Assembly (NCBI GenBank): GCA_029718625.1
Contig: CM056383.1
Location: forward strand, 68,171,758 to 68,235,757
Direction: 5' to 3'
DNA: 64,000 bases
Source of the DNA: Synaphobranchus kaupii
Lineage: Eukaryota > Chordata > Actinopteri > Anguilliformes > Synaphobranchidae
The position numbers and the translations under genes are program-made. The notes beneath the pieces are model-generated. The model searched no databases, was not told where the DNA came from, and saw only the letters and a list, made by a program, of their open reading frames with translations. Shown one piece after another: positions 21,834-34,372 of the stretch (positions are counted from its first letter, which is position 1; every line of letters starts with the position of its first letter).

Positions 21834-24426
21834 TAAAAAATAAAAAAAACATTAAAACAGCCTGTTTAGCAGTCTCAGTCAGTATGTCTAAAGTGTGACC
21901 CTGCAAGCCTGTGATGGGTCGCTGGGCGACATTGTTTTAATGTTGTTTTAATGTTAATGCACATATTGATAGCACACACGTAAGCGGTTTCCTATTTTAT
22001 GGAGAGAAGCATTTCTGCTATAATCGCTGTACCCAGAAACCATATTGGTGATTATGATTTCCATGATGTGGAGATGAACTGGTGTCTGGGACCTTCAGGT
22101 CCAATGTGCCGAGGCCAGTAGTGTGATGTAATCTCACTTTGGATCAATGCAGCGCTGATGACATGCAGATTAAGCGATCTTGTAGATGGATCGGTCCGTA
22201 CAGCGGGCTTTGTGAATGGGACGAGCCGCCGAGGCGATTCAACGATCCAGTGCGTTTCCTCAACATCTGCGCGCCATCGATTGATTTAAAAAAAAGATCA
22301 AAGCCACTTGTCAGCCCCTGATGTCGACGAGTCCCCCAGGTAAGGGACAGGCAGCGTAGCGCTACTCCACGGGTCTGGCAAACTTGCATAAATAATATCT
22401 CGTATGCAACAGATACAGCATCAGCTATAGGTCACTCACTCCCAATACATTACAACATTTTTTCAACTATGTAGCCTACCCTTAAGGCTCAACCAATGTG
22501 GGAGGTTGTAGTAAATGTCAGGCCAGTAGCTGCTAAGAGAGAGAGAGGTCGACATTTTGTCGGAGCTGCATACAGATGAAAGGGAGCGTACCTGTTTTTC
22601 TTTCTCCCCGCGTATTTTCTTTCCCTGACCTTTCACCTTCTGCAATCTGCATTCGCGAGGTGTGCTCTTTACATCTGACCTGGCTGCGCTCTGGACAGAA
22701 CCAATCAATGCAAGGCGCGGTCATTAGGCCTGACACGCAGTGGTGTCCAGGCACTTCTCTGCTGTTAAACACAGAAGGTAATAATGATAGTACGGGTGAT
22801 GACGACAAAATGTACTGTGGGGCTTTCAGCTTTGCTTTTGCCAGCAGAAATCCCCACCATAAGCTACCTGTGATCAAAAGGCACCTTCTGTTATGCGTCT
22901 GTTGTTACCAATGATATCTGTTATGATGAAAAAAATGACCACTCTACAAAATTAAATACTGTACCGAAAATATTGAGCGATAACAAACTACAATTATAAA
23001 TATGTTCTTTCTGTATAATAATAATAATAATAATATGTTTTAGACCTAGAGTTTTTGTGTGATGAAGGATATTTTAGAAACTGAAAAGGCTTTTGATGAA
23101 CTTGCTTCTATATAATGGCTCGTATAGGGGCTTGTGAGTTTGTGGTTAAAAGCAAGGAAATAGACTTCAGTAAACTCCAAAGCACAGTGAAGTTATGTTT
23201 CCAGAGACTGTGCATATGAATGTATTCATTCTATAGCATTTATTCACAATCATAATATCAATTTTATATAATGTGGTACATCTTTCGTTTAGTGCAGTGG
23301 TTTCAGGGTGCATGTGCCATATGGAATAGTTTCCACCAAAAATACAAATATTTAGAATATAAATATATAGAATACTTGAAAAAAACAAATCAGATGATAT
23401 ACACACACACACACAACCTCTGGAGGCATGATTTTTGCTGTACAAACTTCTTTGTCATTAGAACTTTATTTTCTTGCTTTAAACCACAAACTCCCAAAAG
23501 TCTTTGTACCAACCTACAGGTCGTCAGAAACTTCTCTAAGTCCCCTCACAATATATGGTAATAATAATTTCTCTTTGAGTTGTGCAATATTAAATCCACT
23601 GACAATATGACAATAATAATTTCTCTTGGAGTTCTGAAAAATTGTTCAACAGTTCATATGACACTTCTCGCTTTAGTATCTAGTAGTTTAAGCGGAGTAC
23701 TTTTTGATTGTTTAGTACTTTTTGATTGTTTGAACATTTATTTTTCTTTTGAATTAGATAACAGGCAATGTCATATAAGATAAGTCGGGTGGCAGTTATA
23801 TGACCCACTGAAAGTCGAATTGGACAATCACAGTCATGGAATTTTATAATGGGATCTAGACGCATCTTTTTAAAAATAATTTAATAGCGTATATTCCTTC
23901 CTGCCTTCCGAAGTAGGAAAACCCAATAAAATAGTTTGGTTGGACATAATGATGATCTATGTGTCTTGAAAGAACCATTTATTGGTTCTGTTTGATTTAT
24001 TCTCCATTAACATTTCTTTGCTTCATGTGAGTGTTTTTTTTTCACTTTCAGTTAGTTTTTTCAACTTTGTCTCATTATCGAAGACATACACAAATACTTT
24101 CCCCATAGCTGGGGCCTTCTTTCAATGTCAACTTCACTGTTGAGTTCACACTACCCTGTTTTTGTTTCCAACCAGAAAACAGAACGTGAGAAGTCACAGA
24201 TATGCATGAACGTATGCTTTGAATGTGTACATTGTTTTACAGGTTGTTTGTCAGGCCCGACAACCTGTCCAGTGACAGAACTATCCCAAGCTAAGACATG
24301 GAGCGCCAAGAGTGTAAGCAACATAAGAAACTGGTAACTCACCCAGGAAATCAGTGTGCAGTAGGCATTTGAGACCAAGGTGCTTGGTTGTAGGCAGTGG
24401 TTGATTTGTAAAACAAATTCAAGGCG
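21817..24426. other. single-copy stretch
   Basis: No confident gene. A 112-codon plus frame (22576-22914) spans mildly CpG-containing sequence without a recognised domain. A short AAT triplet run is near 23017-23033 and a short CA run near 23401-23415. The segment 23475-23570 resembles 32470-32550 and may be an old repeat. Confidence 0.35.
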
Positions 24427-24566
24427 GATGGTGGGGTCTGTGATGTCACAGAGCACCATTAACCAAAAGGGAATGGTGGGGTCTGTGATGTCACAGAGCA
24501 CCATTAACCAAAAGGGGATGGTGGGGTCTGTGATGTCACAGAGCACCATTAACCCAAAGGGGATGG
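24427..24566. repeat. 45-bp minisatellite, 3.1 copies
   Basis: Units start at 24428, 24473 and 24518 (ATGGTGGGGTCTGTGATG...). The period is a multiple of three, which keeps frames open on both strands. Confidence 0.95.
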
Positions 24567-25694
24567 TTTTTGTCTTTTTTTTGGACGGCATCCCCCCTCA
24601 AAATGACCCCTGGTTGTCGAGCCAAAGCAGGGGAGAAGTGGGTATCTTTGCACAGTTAGAAGCAGTTATAAGCTGTCACCAAACAGTCTGCAGTATTGGC
24701 TGAGTGACACAGGCCTAACGCCGCCTGGTAAACAACATTTAGCTGGACAAGGAACAAAGAGAGCTGAGCTCTTTCTTCCAGTCAGCGGCAGACAGCAACC
24801 ACTTTTCCCATGTGTGATTGACACCTGGAGAGCCAGGGAGCTTAGATGACTGGATAATGGGGTCTACTGAGGGTGTGGGCTCACCGAGCCAATCACAACA
24901 CTCCATGTTGTCTCCACTGCTTCTGGGCGAATACAGGAAAATACAGAGACAGGAAATGCAATCAAGACCAGATTGGCACAACACATATATAACATAAGAA
25001 ATCATAGAAAAACAGACACACACGTAGTGGCTCATTTCCTACACCATGGACTTGAAGCAGTAGAAATATCGGGCCTTCATTCAAACATTAACTAGACACA
25101 GGAGGACAGATGTAGGACAGAAAGACATTGGATTAGAAAACTCAACACCATATTCCCAGGAGGATTAAACAAACGCTGGTAAAACTTCAACACAAGAGGG
25201 ACCAAATTCTTCCTACTTAAAGGCTGCAGTACACTGAATGGCCAGTGCAAACTTTTCTTTCCCAAGGGGCCCTCATAAGGGGTAACTTGGGAAATAAAAG
25301 ATTTTTTCCAAAACCTCTACTTCTGGGAGAAAGGAGAAAAGGGTGGGAAGTGATTCCAAAGAAGGCATTGAGTCACCTTGGAAAGACAGCTCTGCTTGGA
25401 AAGGTATTCTGCTACATTGGAACTTTGACAGGCTTGCTATCTGAGAACAAACAATTTTGCCATATCTGCAGAGGGCTAGACAAATTGATTTTCCATAATA
25501 TCATAATTCATTCCCACAATGAAATCATATGGAATATACTGTAATTGGACTGTGATGTTGTATTCCTCAGGGAGATAAGGTGTCAATCCTGTATAACCTC
25601 AGATATTGATGTAAATCTGTCTCTATTGTTGAATTGTAAAATGGAGGGTACTGTGTATTGCATGTTTTTCATTTACTACATGTAATCATATTGG
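24567..25694. other. single-copy stretch
   Basis: No gene recognised. A 99-codon plus frame (25245-25544) has no domain. Confidence 0.4.
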
Positions 25695-25696
25695 CT

Positions 25697-25966
25697 GTGT
25701 CCGAATCAGAGCCCTATCTCCTGTGCCCTGTCTCCTGTGTACAGTGCACTGTGTACGAATCAGAGCCCTATCCACTGCGCCTTGTCTCCTGCGTACAGTG
25801 CACTGTGTCCGTATCAGAGCCCTATCTATTGCGCCCTGTCTCCTGCGTACAGTGCACTGTGTCCGAATCAGAGCCCTATCTACTGCGCCCTGTCTCCTGC
25901 GTACAGTGCACTGTGTCCGAATCAGAGCCCTATCTACTGCACCCTGTCTCCTGCGTACAGTGCACT
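25697..25966. repeat. 54-bp minisatellite, 5 copies
   Basis: Units begin GTGTCCGAATCAGAGCCC at a strict 54-bp spacing (25701, 25755, 25809, 25863, 25917). All three plus frames stay open because 54 is divisible by three. The unit start resembles the ends of fish MITEs. Confidence 0.95.
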
Positions 25967-26078
25967 GGCAGAAGTGTGCCGTTTAATGTGCACTGTTTAG
26001 CAGTCAGCGAAAAATATCCGTCATACTAGTTTCCAACCGCACTGTGGAAGTGTCATAAGCAGGTCATAAGACGTCCCA

Positions 26079-26310
26079 CCAGTGTTGCCATGTCCGCGGT
26101 TTTACAGCGAAATTGGGGTACTTTCAAAGTGCAGTCACGGGTAAAAATGAAAAGTCGCAAAGCACACACTTTGGAAAAAAGTAAGTAAAAGTAAAAACAT
26201 GATGATTTCTATTTAAAATACATTGGTTTCGGTTAAAAATAGCCTATAATTTGGGCTAGTTTTGAGTCGCCATTTGGCTGGAAAGTCTTACAAGATCTGG
26301 CAACCCTGTG
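26079..26310. mobile_element. MITE with CCAGTGTTGCCA ends
   Basis: Left CCAGTGTTGCCATGTC and right AGATCTGGCAACCCTGTG are imperfect inverted repeats around about 200 bp of non-coding sequence. The superfamily is not certain. Confidence 0.55.
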
Positions 26311-26565
26311 CCCCACTCTTGCGCTGCCATGTCACATGTTGTTTTTATTGTATTTGAAGGAAAACGTCAGTAAAGCTTCGCCTCATTTTTTTAAAATGAA
26401 GCTTCACGTCATATTTATGTGACCAAAATGTTTGTGTACTTCTTGAAAAGTGTGCTCCCGAATGTACTCAGCGAACCCCCGGAAGTAAGTGTGTCATCCG
26501 GGTGTTTGAAGTATACTGCAATTTGAAATATTTTCGCATACTCTACGACTTTCTCACCCTATCTA

Positions 26566-26745
26566 CTCACCAAGGCTACTCAACAGTGTGGAAGAGTGCT
26601 GATTCACATACTCACCAAGGCTACTCAACAGTGTGGAAGAGTGCTGATTCACATACTCACCAAGGCTACTCAACAGTGTGGAAGAGTGCTGATTCACATA
26701 CTCACCAAGGCTACTCAACAGTGTGGAAGAGTGCTGATTCCTACC
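26566..26745. repeat. 45-bp minisatellite, 4 copies
   Basis: The unit starts CTCACCAAGGCTACTCAACA and ends GCTGATTCACATA. Copies are nearly identical. Open frames on both strands reflect the three-fold period. Confidence 0.95.
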
Positions 26746-26834
26746 ACTCCTCACACTGCATGCACGCACACACCCCTATGCTATGCACATAAGCACACAT
26801 AAAGACAAGCAAACACACGCTCTCTCTTCCTCAG

Positions 26835-27224
26835 TTAAACATTCAAAGCACTGTCCCTTTGGTGTTGTCAGGTGTCAGGGCTGTAGACACAGATTGATGT
26901 AGTCCACCAGATGAACCTGCACTTCAAACCTGCAGCCAATCACAGGCCAGAGACAGCCAGCCCCAGGAAAGCAGTAAGATCGCAATATCAGTTCTACACA
27001 GACAGACGCAGATTTTCATCTTACTTAGAGCACGCAGATGCATTCTGGGATTTCTTCTATTTTAATTTGTTTTCCCTGCTTGATGCCATTCTACAATTTC
27101 ACAAGCCAGTGTTCCGGAGCACCATAGAGAATAAAGTAAACAGCCTTTTCATGGGGTCTGTGCGTCACACTCGGCAAACAATATTAAACAAATACCACAT
27201 GAAGGCAATACTTCCTGCGTATCT
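26835..27224 (+). other. candidate exon, unproven
   Basis: A polypyrimidine tract ending CAG (26819-26834) resembles a 3' splice site, and CTG|GTAAGA at about 27224 resembles a 5' splice site. Between them a frame is open from 26887, with an ATG at 26911, and continues past the donor to 27246. The translation has a coherent aromatic-rich middle (HADAFWDFFYFNLFSLLDA) but matches no family I know. A chance open frame is as likely. Confidence 0.2.
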
Positions 27225-27380
27225 GGTAAGAATGCTTCTGCATTGACAAAAAGTGTTATTAATCACTGTTTCCCCATATCAGAAAGCAATTATTATTCAT
27301 TATTATTAAAAATAATTTTTTTTGTAATGCAATTACCTTAAAAATAATTGATATAACTGAAATCAAATCATCGGTTTTAG

Positions 27381-27512
27381 GGACAGCTCCTCACGTTGTG
27401 AGAAAGTCGTGCTTTGTCGGATCTGCTTTGTAGTCGCGTCAATGACCTTCAGTATGCACTCATTGTACGTCGCTTTGGAGAAAAGCGTCTGCCAAATAAT
27501 TGTAATGTAATG
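27381..27512 (+). mobile_element. old LINE or SINE 3' tail fragment
   Basis: GTACGTCGCTTTGGAGAAAA followed by GCGTCTGCC and TGTAATGTAATG matches the L2/UnaL2-type 3' end widespread in fish. No head is recognisable. Confidence 0.65.
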
Positions 27513-27982
27513 GTTCTGATAATTTAATTAAACTGTTAAGTTATCTTCTCAACTATTGTATTAGTCAAATATAAACTGTCTATATTGTCTGCGTTCAACA
27601 AATTGTTTCTTCCTGTCAATTAATTTCAAAGGAAATTCATTGGCTTTTCTGACCAATTAATCTGGACTGTCTGGCTGGTGGCATTAGCCTGTTCAGTCTC
27701 CTCTGAGAATGCAGTGATCTTTCTTAATGGTATCAGAGGGAACAGCAGCCACGCAGTTATTTAAAACTGAGCCCAAGAGTGATGACATTAATCATTCAAG
27801 CCTGGCCAATGCTCCTGATAAGGGATGCCCTTGCTTCGGAATAATCAAATAAATGAAGCCGTTTTGAATAAGAGTTGAAAGCGCCATCATAATGGAGGGG
27901 TTTATTGTTCTGTAAAAAAATCCATCAACCTCCTGCCCCCATTCTCGCATACACATGAGATCATGTTCTATAGTCATCAAAC
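27513..27982. other. single-copy stretch
   Basis: No gene or repeat recognised. Confidence 0.4.
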
Positions 27983-27987
27983 TGTGT

Positions 27988-28056
<69 letters not shown>

Positions 28057-28060
28057 CGTG
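27983..28060. repeat. (GT)n microsatellite, left half
   Basis: GT repeats ending TGCGTGCGTG directly against the MITE at 28061. Confidence 0.97.
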
Positions 28061-28358
28061 CATAGATATAGAACCATAGATATGACAAGTGTCATAGTTA
28101 GTGTTTTTGAGACCATACCCAGGTACGATGGTGGCCAGTAGCCATGGTTTTATATCTATGAGCCAATCATCAGCTATCTGGCTTCTGAGATCCGATTATG
28201 ACATCACAGTGGGTTAGGAAGTACATGACACTTTTGCCATAGGTTCCTATTATAGTTGCACCCAGGTAAGATGGCTGCCAAATTGTTCCATTTCTGAATT
28301 CCAAATTACTATTACATTACATGATACAGTATGTCATAACATTGGTTCTATATCTATG
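28061..28358. mobile_element. 298-bp MITE lying between two GT arrays
   Basis: Perfect 16-bp terminal inverted repeats, CATAGATATAGAACCA at 28061-28076 and its inverse at 28343-28358. The interior is non-coding. TGCGTG borders both sides and may be a target duplication, though this is weak inside a GT repeat. Confidence 0.75.
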
Positions 28359-28364
28359 TGCGTG

Positions 28365-28432
<68 letters not shown>
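28359..28432. repeat. (GT)n microsatellite, right half
   Basis: Begins TGCGTGTGCAAG and continues as about 28 GT units. Confidence 0.97.
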
Positions 28433-29862
28433 TAAACAAAAAAAAAAATGAAAAAGGAGGTAATGATGATTATCTAAAAATATGACAGACCTTCCGAGTG
28501 AAAGAGTGTCCATGTTTTCCTTCAATAACACCTATGGGCTTGATGTGAATTGGAGCATATTTGCACACTAAGCACATTGGAGAAAGGGGAATTAGTCACT
28601 TCAACACAGAACATGTTTCTAATATGTTCAGTTGGGCACAGAGCAGCCGTTTGAATTTGGCCAGGATTTCTACCACACAGGGCCATACTGTGCAGTGCAT
28701 GTAGTGCAATATATTGAAAATATAATGGCCATATATTTCACAGTAGTATAATATTTTGCAATATCTTAAAACAGTTATAATTTATATGTTTGCCAATATA
28801 TTGTGTTGCAATATATAGATAACGTACAATATTTATTTAAATATATTTCAAATGTGTTCCATTTCCATGACGGGTAGTGTGTCCTGCCGTTCCCCTGCAT
28901 CACATAAGAAATGTGTGGGATTCTGGATGAGTACATTTTTGAAAAATTGCCATTTCTACAATATAATTTACTTTCAGTAGTTTAAGCTGTGCCTTGCTCA
29001 AGGGTAATATATATGTTAGTACCCCACCCATAATTCCACACTACAGATGACATCTTAAGCCACCTTATCACTTTGTTACATAACTACTCCATGCATATAT
29101 ACAGTATATCATCATTGTATAGAGGTTTTGGATATAACTTACCAGTTTTCTGTTGATATTACCATAACAAGGATTTTATTTTTGGCATTAAGTTGTCTTT
29201 TCTGGAATATGCTCAATAAATCAGAATCACAATTTTAAAAGGCTGTAAGGAAATCATCGTGCTGAGCTAATATTGCTCAACCGCACTGATGATTATTCTG
29301 TTGACACCTTTACCTCATGGGAATTAAATCAAATAAGAAGCTCATCAGACGAGGACAAATATAGCGAGGTGCAGTGCTATGTTTATTTCACTGGAGAAAT
29401 CGTTATGCGTCACTTCCCTTCTCTGATTATAAGTAAACCAATTATTCTAACATTTGCATTAAGGCCTCATATTTGTGGTAAATATTGTGTATTGTTTGAA
29501 AAACATACAAAGACCCCTATCCCCCTTCAGAGCCATAGTGAAAACCCTGCTAAGAAGGAAGTGGTAAGATACTGATCTGAGACTCTGTTTCAGAGAAACG
29601 CCTACTGGTGAGTGTGGAGGCCTTGACATTAACATTTTTTTTAACGTTCGAAAAAAAATATATGTATTGGGCCAGCCCCAGTTCATCAAAACTAGAAATG
29701 CACATTATGCGCTGAGTCTGATTAGCACAGACACTATTCAAAACACGGGGTGTGATAATGTGTCTGAATTGGCAGACAAGCGACATCTTAGGACAACTGC
29801 CCACGCTAAAGGCAGAGATCGGGTACCCCTGAGGTGAAGTACTGGATTTTCATAAACAGTTG
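28433..29862. other. single-copy AT-rich stretch
   Basis: No gene recognised. GCCTTGCTCAAGGGTA near 28990 matches part of the SINE body and may be an eroded SINE. Confidence 0.4.
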
Positions 29863-30147
29863 GGGCGCGTCCCAATACTCGAAAAATGCACCCTCCTTTC
29901 CTCCACTACCACCTCCTCTCCTCTGTGCCCTGGAAATGGATCTTTGATTTTTAGTCTAATGTTGCTGATTACATCTTAATGGCACATTAATGTTTACATA
30001 TTAATTAACGCCTCGACGCAAACCACAATGTCAGGTACATTGTATACTGTACATGCAAATATTCGTACTTGAAACGTACAGGCTATTTTGTATACTTCCT
30101 TGTAGGAGATGAGTGGAGGTGGGGAGTGAAGAATATTGGGACGCAGC
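29863..30147. mobile_element. MITE, copy 2 of the family at 11767
   Basis: Left GGGCGCGTCCCAATACTCG and right GAATATTGGGACGCAGC are inverted. The arms extend into CTCC-rich (left) and GGAG-rich (right) sequence. The interior matches copy 1. Here the right arm has no tandem array. Confidence 0.82.
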
Positions 30148-31204
30148 TTTGGTTAAAAGTTATTTTAAGGGTGCGCAGGCCTTCAGGCCCATGTGCTGCT
30201 GGGTTTAGTTTCAGCCGATTGTTCTGGCTTGATCTTCCAAATGGCATCAAGGCTGCTGGTGGTTGCCAAGGATACTAAGACAGGCCACAGTTTGTCACAT
30301 TATCAAAATGCCATAAAATAAATGATTTGGCAAATTAAATAATTACTCTAAGAGTAGAGATTAGGATGAAATATTTTCATTATTTATCAAGGGCTAATAC
30401 AATTATGATACTCCATTAATACTTATGCAAAAATGCATTATTTTTTTAATAACATATGTCAAAAAACTGTAGCTATTTATAATGCAAGTACTAGCAGTAG
30501 CAACATTAAAGGGTAGAATTAGAAGACGCATTCAGTTAATATATGGTTTTAGTTGTTAATAGCCCATGTATTTGCATATTGATTTTTAATATTTGAACGT
30601 AATAAAGGGTATGACAACGAATAGAGAAACGCTTCCCTTATGCGGCTGAACCGGATATTCACGTAGCTTCCCATTTCTTACGAGCGTTTCAGAAATGTTA
30701 CGATTTTGGTTTGTAACTGCTCTCAATAATGCATTCTTGAAAAATAAGTGTAATCAGAGTACAATAAGTGCATAATTCCATGATAAATAAAGAAAACAAC
30801 CAGGGCTCCTGGTTTCCCAAAACTATCTTAGGGTCAATATCATCTTAGAGCATTTTGTGTTTGTGCTAAAAATGATAGGAATTTACTGACATTACATGAA
30901 AAGTTAATAAAGATAGAAGGAGAAACAGAAAAAAAAACTAATGATGAAAGTAATATAAAAATAAAATAGCCTAAGATAAGGCCACAGAACTGTTAGTTAA
31001 GTGCTCATCGGTACAACTATTCCAATCCATCCAGAACTCAAGTCCACAGAGAGATTGTTATTCAAAAGTATATTTCCAAATGAATTTCACATCGGTTATA
31101 ATTCACTTCACGCTCCTGAATAACACCCAAAGCACGATTCATACATATTCTTGGAAATGTGCCCAGCTAGTTGTGGTTACTACATATACACAAATACACC
31201 CAGA
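30148..31204. other. single-copy stretch with one MITE-like fragment
   Basis: CTCCTGGTTTCCCAAAAC followed by ATCTTAG-rich sequence (30804-30855) matches the end of a common fish MITE. GCCTAAGATAAGG near 30970 may be its other end. Nothing else is recognised. Confidence 0.4.
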
Positions 31205-31223
31205 AACACACACACACAAACAC

Positions 31224-31258
<35 letters not shown>

Positions 31259-31275
31259 CACGAGCACACAAACAC
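31205..31275. repeat. (CA)n microsatellite
   Basis: CACACA repeats with CAAACA interruptions. Confidence 0.95.
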
Positions 31276-31392
31276 CACAGCTAAGTATGTAGTTATCAGT
31301 CCAGCAAATGTAGACAATATGAGTGAATGTATAAAGACATTTGTGCCTGCTGTCTCTCTGACAGGGGAATGCGTAATTGACAGGACGTTGAA

Positions 31393-31535
31393 TGGCGCAC
31401 ACGGGCCTGCCGTTTACCAAGATGGCACACGGGCCTGGCGTTTACCAAGATGGCACACGGGCCTGCCGTTTACCAAGATGGCACACGGGCCTGGCATTTA
31501 CCAAGATGGCACACGGGCCTGGCGTTTACCAAGAT
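31393..31535. repeat. 28-bp minisatellite, 5 copies
   Basis: The unit is TGGCACACGGGCCTGGCG plus TTTACCAAGA. The first copy is 30 bp and the later ones are 28 bp (31423, 31451, 31479, 31507). Confidence 0.95.
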
Positions 31536-32057
31536 GTTTTACTGTAAAAGAGGGCAGCAGGCTGAGCCCTTCACAAGGAGCTGCTTGCTGTTGCTTTTAA
31601 ACCGTCACACCTGCAGATCAGATAATAGCGCTTCCTGCCGTTCGCCGTGTACGCACCACGGGGGGAAATGAGTGCAGAGCGGGGGGGGGGGGGGGCGAAT
31701 ATTAGCCTCCTGTCTTTTACAAAGAGCTCTGTTAACATGAGCCTGGCAGTTTGGATAGCTGGACAAATGCTCTCTTCATATGTCTGATGTTTACAGGAAA
31801 CTGATGGAAAACAATTGCATCGGATTGTTCGGCATTGGCTCCAGAGTGCAGTGTTGTTTGTGGCGGTGAATCGAAATATTAAATCATTTATGGAATGAAA
31901 CTGTTTTTAAAAAGTATTGGGCTGCTGGGTGGCTCATCCTGGGGGGACAGGTCACTTTCTGGAGTTATTTGATATTACTTCAGTTTTATTATATATTTTA
32001 ATGCATTTTTTCGATTGGCCCAGATGGAGTTGTGTACAAAAAAATGATTTTTGTTTG

Positions 32058-32059
<2 letters not shown>
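31536..32059. other. single-copy stretch with a poly-G tract
   Basis: A G run of about 16 lies at 31681-31696. No gene is recognised. Confidence 0.4.
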
Positions 32060-32143
<84 letters not shown>

Positions 32144-32156
32144 GTGTGTGTGTCTG
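32060..32156. repeat. (GT)n microsatellite
   Basis: About 45 GT units with one GC interruption. Confidence 0.97.
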
Positions 32157-33823
32157 GCTGTGTGTTTCTGTTATTTTACAATGTAAAATAAAATAAAAAT
32201 ATTATTACTATTATTGCTCTTATTTCCAATGGCGCATGCCTGAGACTGCTGTGCTCAAAGAAAAGAAAAAAGTGGCACGGTTTCCTGTGTCAACCTGTGA
32301 GAAAGCAGAGAAAGCAGCGATGAATTGTCAGGACTCAAAATGGCTCCTGCTTGTGCAATTCCAACGTGTGTGTGTGGGGGGGGGGGTGGGGGTATATTTT
32401 CCCGCATGTTTTCTGAGACATAAAAATCACTGTACAAGCTGCCTTTAAATTACTGAAGTGTGTTTTATTGTGTTAAACCACAAACCTGTTAATGCCTCTA
32501 CACCAGCCGGCAGTGTCTTCGGAAACTTCTCTAAGTGTCTAATATATCCTTCATCGCGCACAGAAACTGCTCGGGCCAATAAAAACATACAATAAAACTG
32601 AAATGATGTGAAACAACGACAGAAAGTGAACTCTCCCTTTAAGGAACTTGTTCGAGTGCATGGACGGTCCCACAGTTTTGAATCTTGAATACTAGTACTG
32701 GCTGTGTCTGGCAGCCCCCACAGAGTGATGCACATTTGGCTCAAGCACTGCCCAGGGAGGAGAGGGCTTCTGGTGGATGGAAGCACAGTTTCACAATTTT
32801 CACTAGTGCCTTTAAATGAGGTACCAGTGATATGAAGACAATTGAAGAGCGTTTTTCCAAACCTCACTTAAGTCCCTCACTTAACCATATTTTTAAAGGT
32901 GGGTATAATTTATCTAATAAATGGTTGATAGAATAGAATAAGTTTTATTTTCCCGTTAGGGAACTTAAGTATTTGATATACTCGGTTGATATTTGCAGTT
33001 TTATTTTACATTGTTATTCTTAGGGATATAAGTATAGAAATGTCTCTAAAAAAAAATTTAATGTAAGAAATGTTGATTTTTTTCTAAATTGGTAAAAAGT
33101 GGGCTGAGTGAGTTTTGTAAAAACACTGTTCAACTATTCGCTCGATATTTTGTGAGAGTTTGCGGGAAGTTCAGAGAGTTTTTGCACGTTTTTATCTCCA
33201 TGTTCCAGGAAGAGGACGACAATCTGACCTCGTTATCTCAGTGTGTCTAACGTGGCATAATGCCATAATCTCTAACACAGCTTTCATTTTTAGCAAGCAA
33301 AGTCACATTAGCTGACTGGCTTGCCTGAAACTGATTGCAATCGCTTTGCATTCAGGAATTGACTGTGATTTAAAGTGCAATCTGTGTTTTTTCTAAACAC
33401 GCCGTAAGATAATTTTCAGGATAATGTTAATTTATTAATTTACTTGTTTCTAACAATATTTAGTAGCCTACAAGAATTGCATAATAATCAATGAATACAG
33501 GCAGTTAATACTGCCAGAGTAACGTGACACTTTTTATATTATATATTATACAATAGGACATTATTTACATTTTTCACAATTTGTAATTGGAAATTTTGCC
33601 TCTCTAACCACCACTGTGGCACTCACATTCCCACAAGGAAAACTGCAGTTGGGATTTGTGCGTTCCACCACTGCGTGTGTTGAGGAGTGATTTTTCACAC
33701 TACAGGCCGTGCAGTGCAATATGATGGAAAGAGGAGAGAGGCGCACTGTATGACTTACTGATGAGAAACCTGGGCGTAGGTCGAGCCTGTGGGTGCCAGG
33801 GACAACATTCATATGAGCTAAAG
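32157..33823. other. mostly single-copy, with a G run and old repeat pieces
   Basis: A G tract lies near 32376-32393. The segment 32470-32550 shares TTAAACCACAAAC and AACTTCTCTAAGT with 23475-23545. No gene is recognised. The 140-codon minus frame (32445-32867) shows no domain. Confidence 0.35.
32926..32968 (-). mobile_element. LINE 3' tail fragment
   Basis: GATAGAATAGAATAAG followed by TTTTATTTTCCCGTTAGGG is the reverse of the ATTCT-tailed LINE 3' end seen at 12386 and 34702. Confidence 0.65.
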
Positions 33824-34047
33824 CAGTGTTTCTTAAACTATGGGTCGCGGGACTGTATGAGGTGGGGCCCAGAATGAGTCTGTAGACCACCAGGCTATGC
33901 TAGTATATGTGTATTAAACGGGTACCCGAAAGGTACTAAATTTCTAATTTATTTCTTATAAATAAAAGAAGTATTTCTTATCTGGGTTCCGATATTAAAA
34001 AGTATTTCTAATTTAGGTTCCGATGTTAAAACGTTTAAGAACCAGTG
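33824..34047. mobile_element. hAT-type MITE
   Basis: CAGTGTTTCTTAAACTATGG at the left and CGTTTAAGAACCAGTG at the right are near-perfect inverted repeats with the Charlie-like TTCTTAAAC core. The flanks AGCTAAAG and ACCTAAAT agree at six of eight positions, fitting a decayed 8-bp target duplication. Confidence 0.7.
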
Positions 34048-34134
34048 ACCTAAATGAATGATAAGCCCCAGAGCACCTACTGTGTGCTGCTAACGCAGAC
34101 TCAGTCATAGCCAGTCATAACCTGTCATGTTGAG

Positions 34135-34165
34135 GCCACTGGTTCTTAAACTTTCAAAGTGATCC
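34135..34165. mobile_element. hAT terminal repeat fragment
   Basis: CACTGGTTCTTAAACTTTC is the end sequence of a hAT-type element. No partner end is identified. Confidence 0.5.
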
Positions 34166-34372
34166 TCTTACTGATCAAATTTTCTTTCTATCCCGTTATT
34201 AAAAATATATAATTTTTATTTTTGTTTAATTTGGGAGTTTTATGAAGGAGCACTATGAGCAGGGCTTGCTCTAAGCTATTGGAGGCTCTAGGAGGCCCTT
34301 CTTTGGCGGCACCATTTTGAGTTATAGCCTGAGGCTATGGCCTATATCACCTATGCCTATAGAACCGGCTCT

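Noticed and set aside
25658..26029. 123-codon frame with repeated ESEPYLL segments
   Set aside because: It comes from a 54-bp minisatellite open in all three plus frames.
26502..26802. Repeat-rich frames with HQGYSTVWKSADSHT units
   Set aside because: They come from a 45-bp minisatellite, also open on the other strand.
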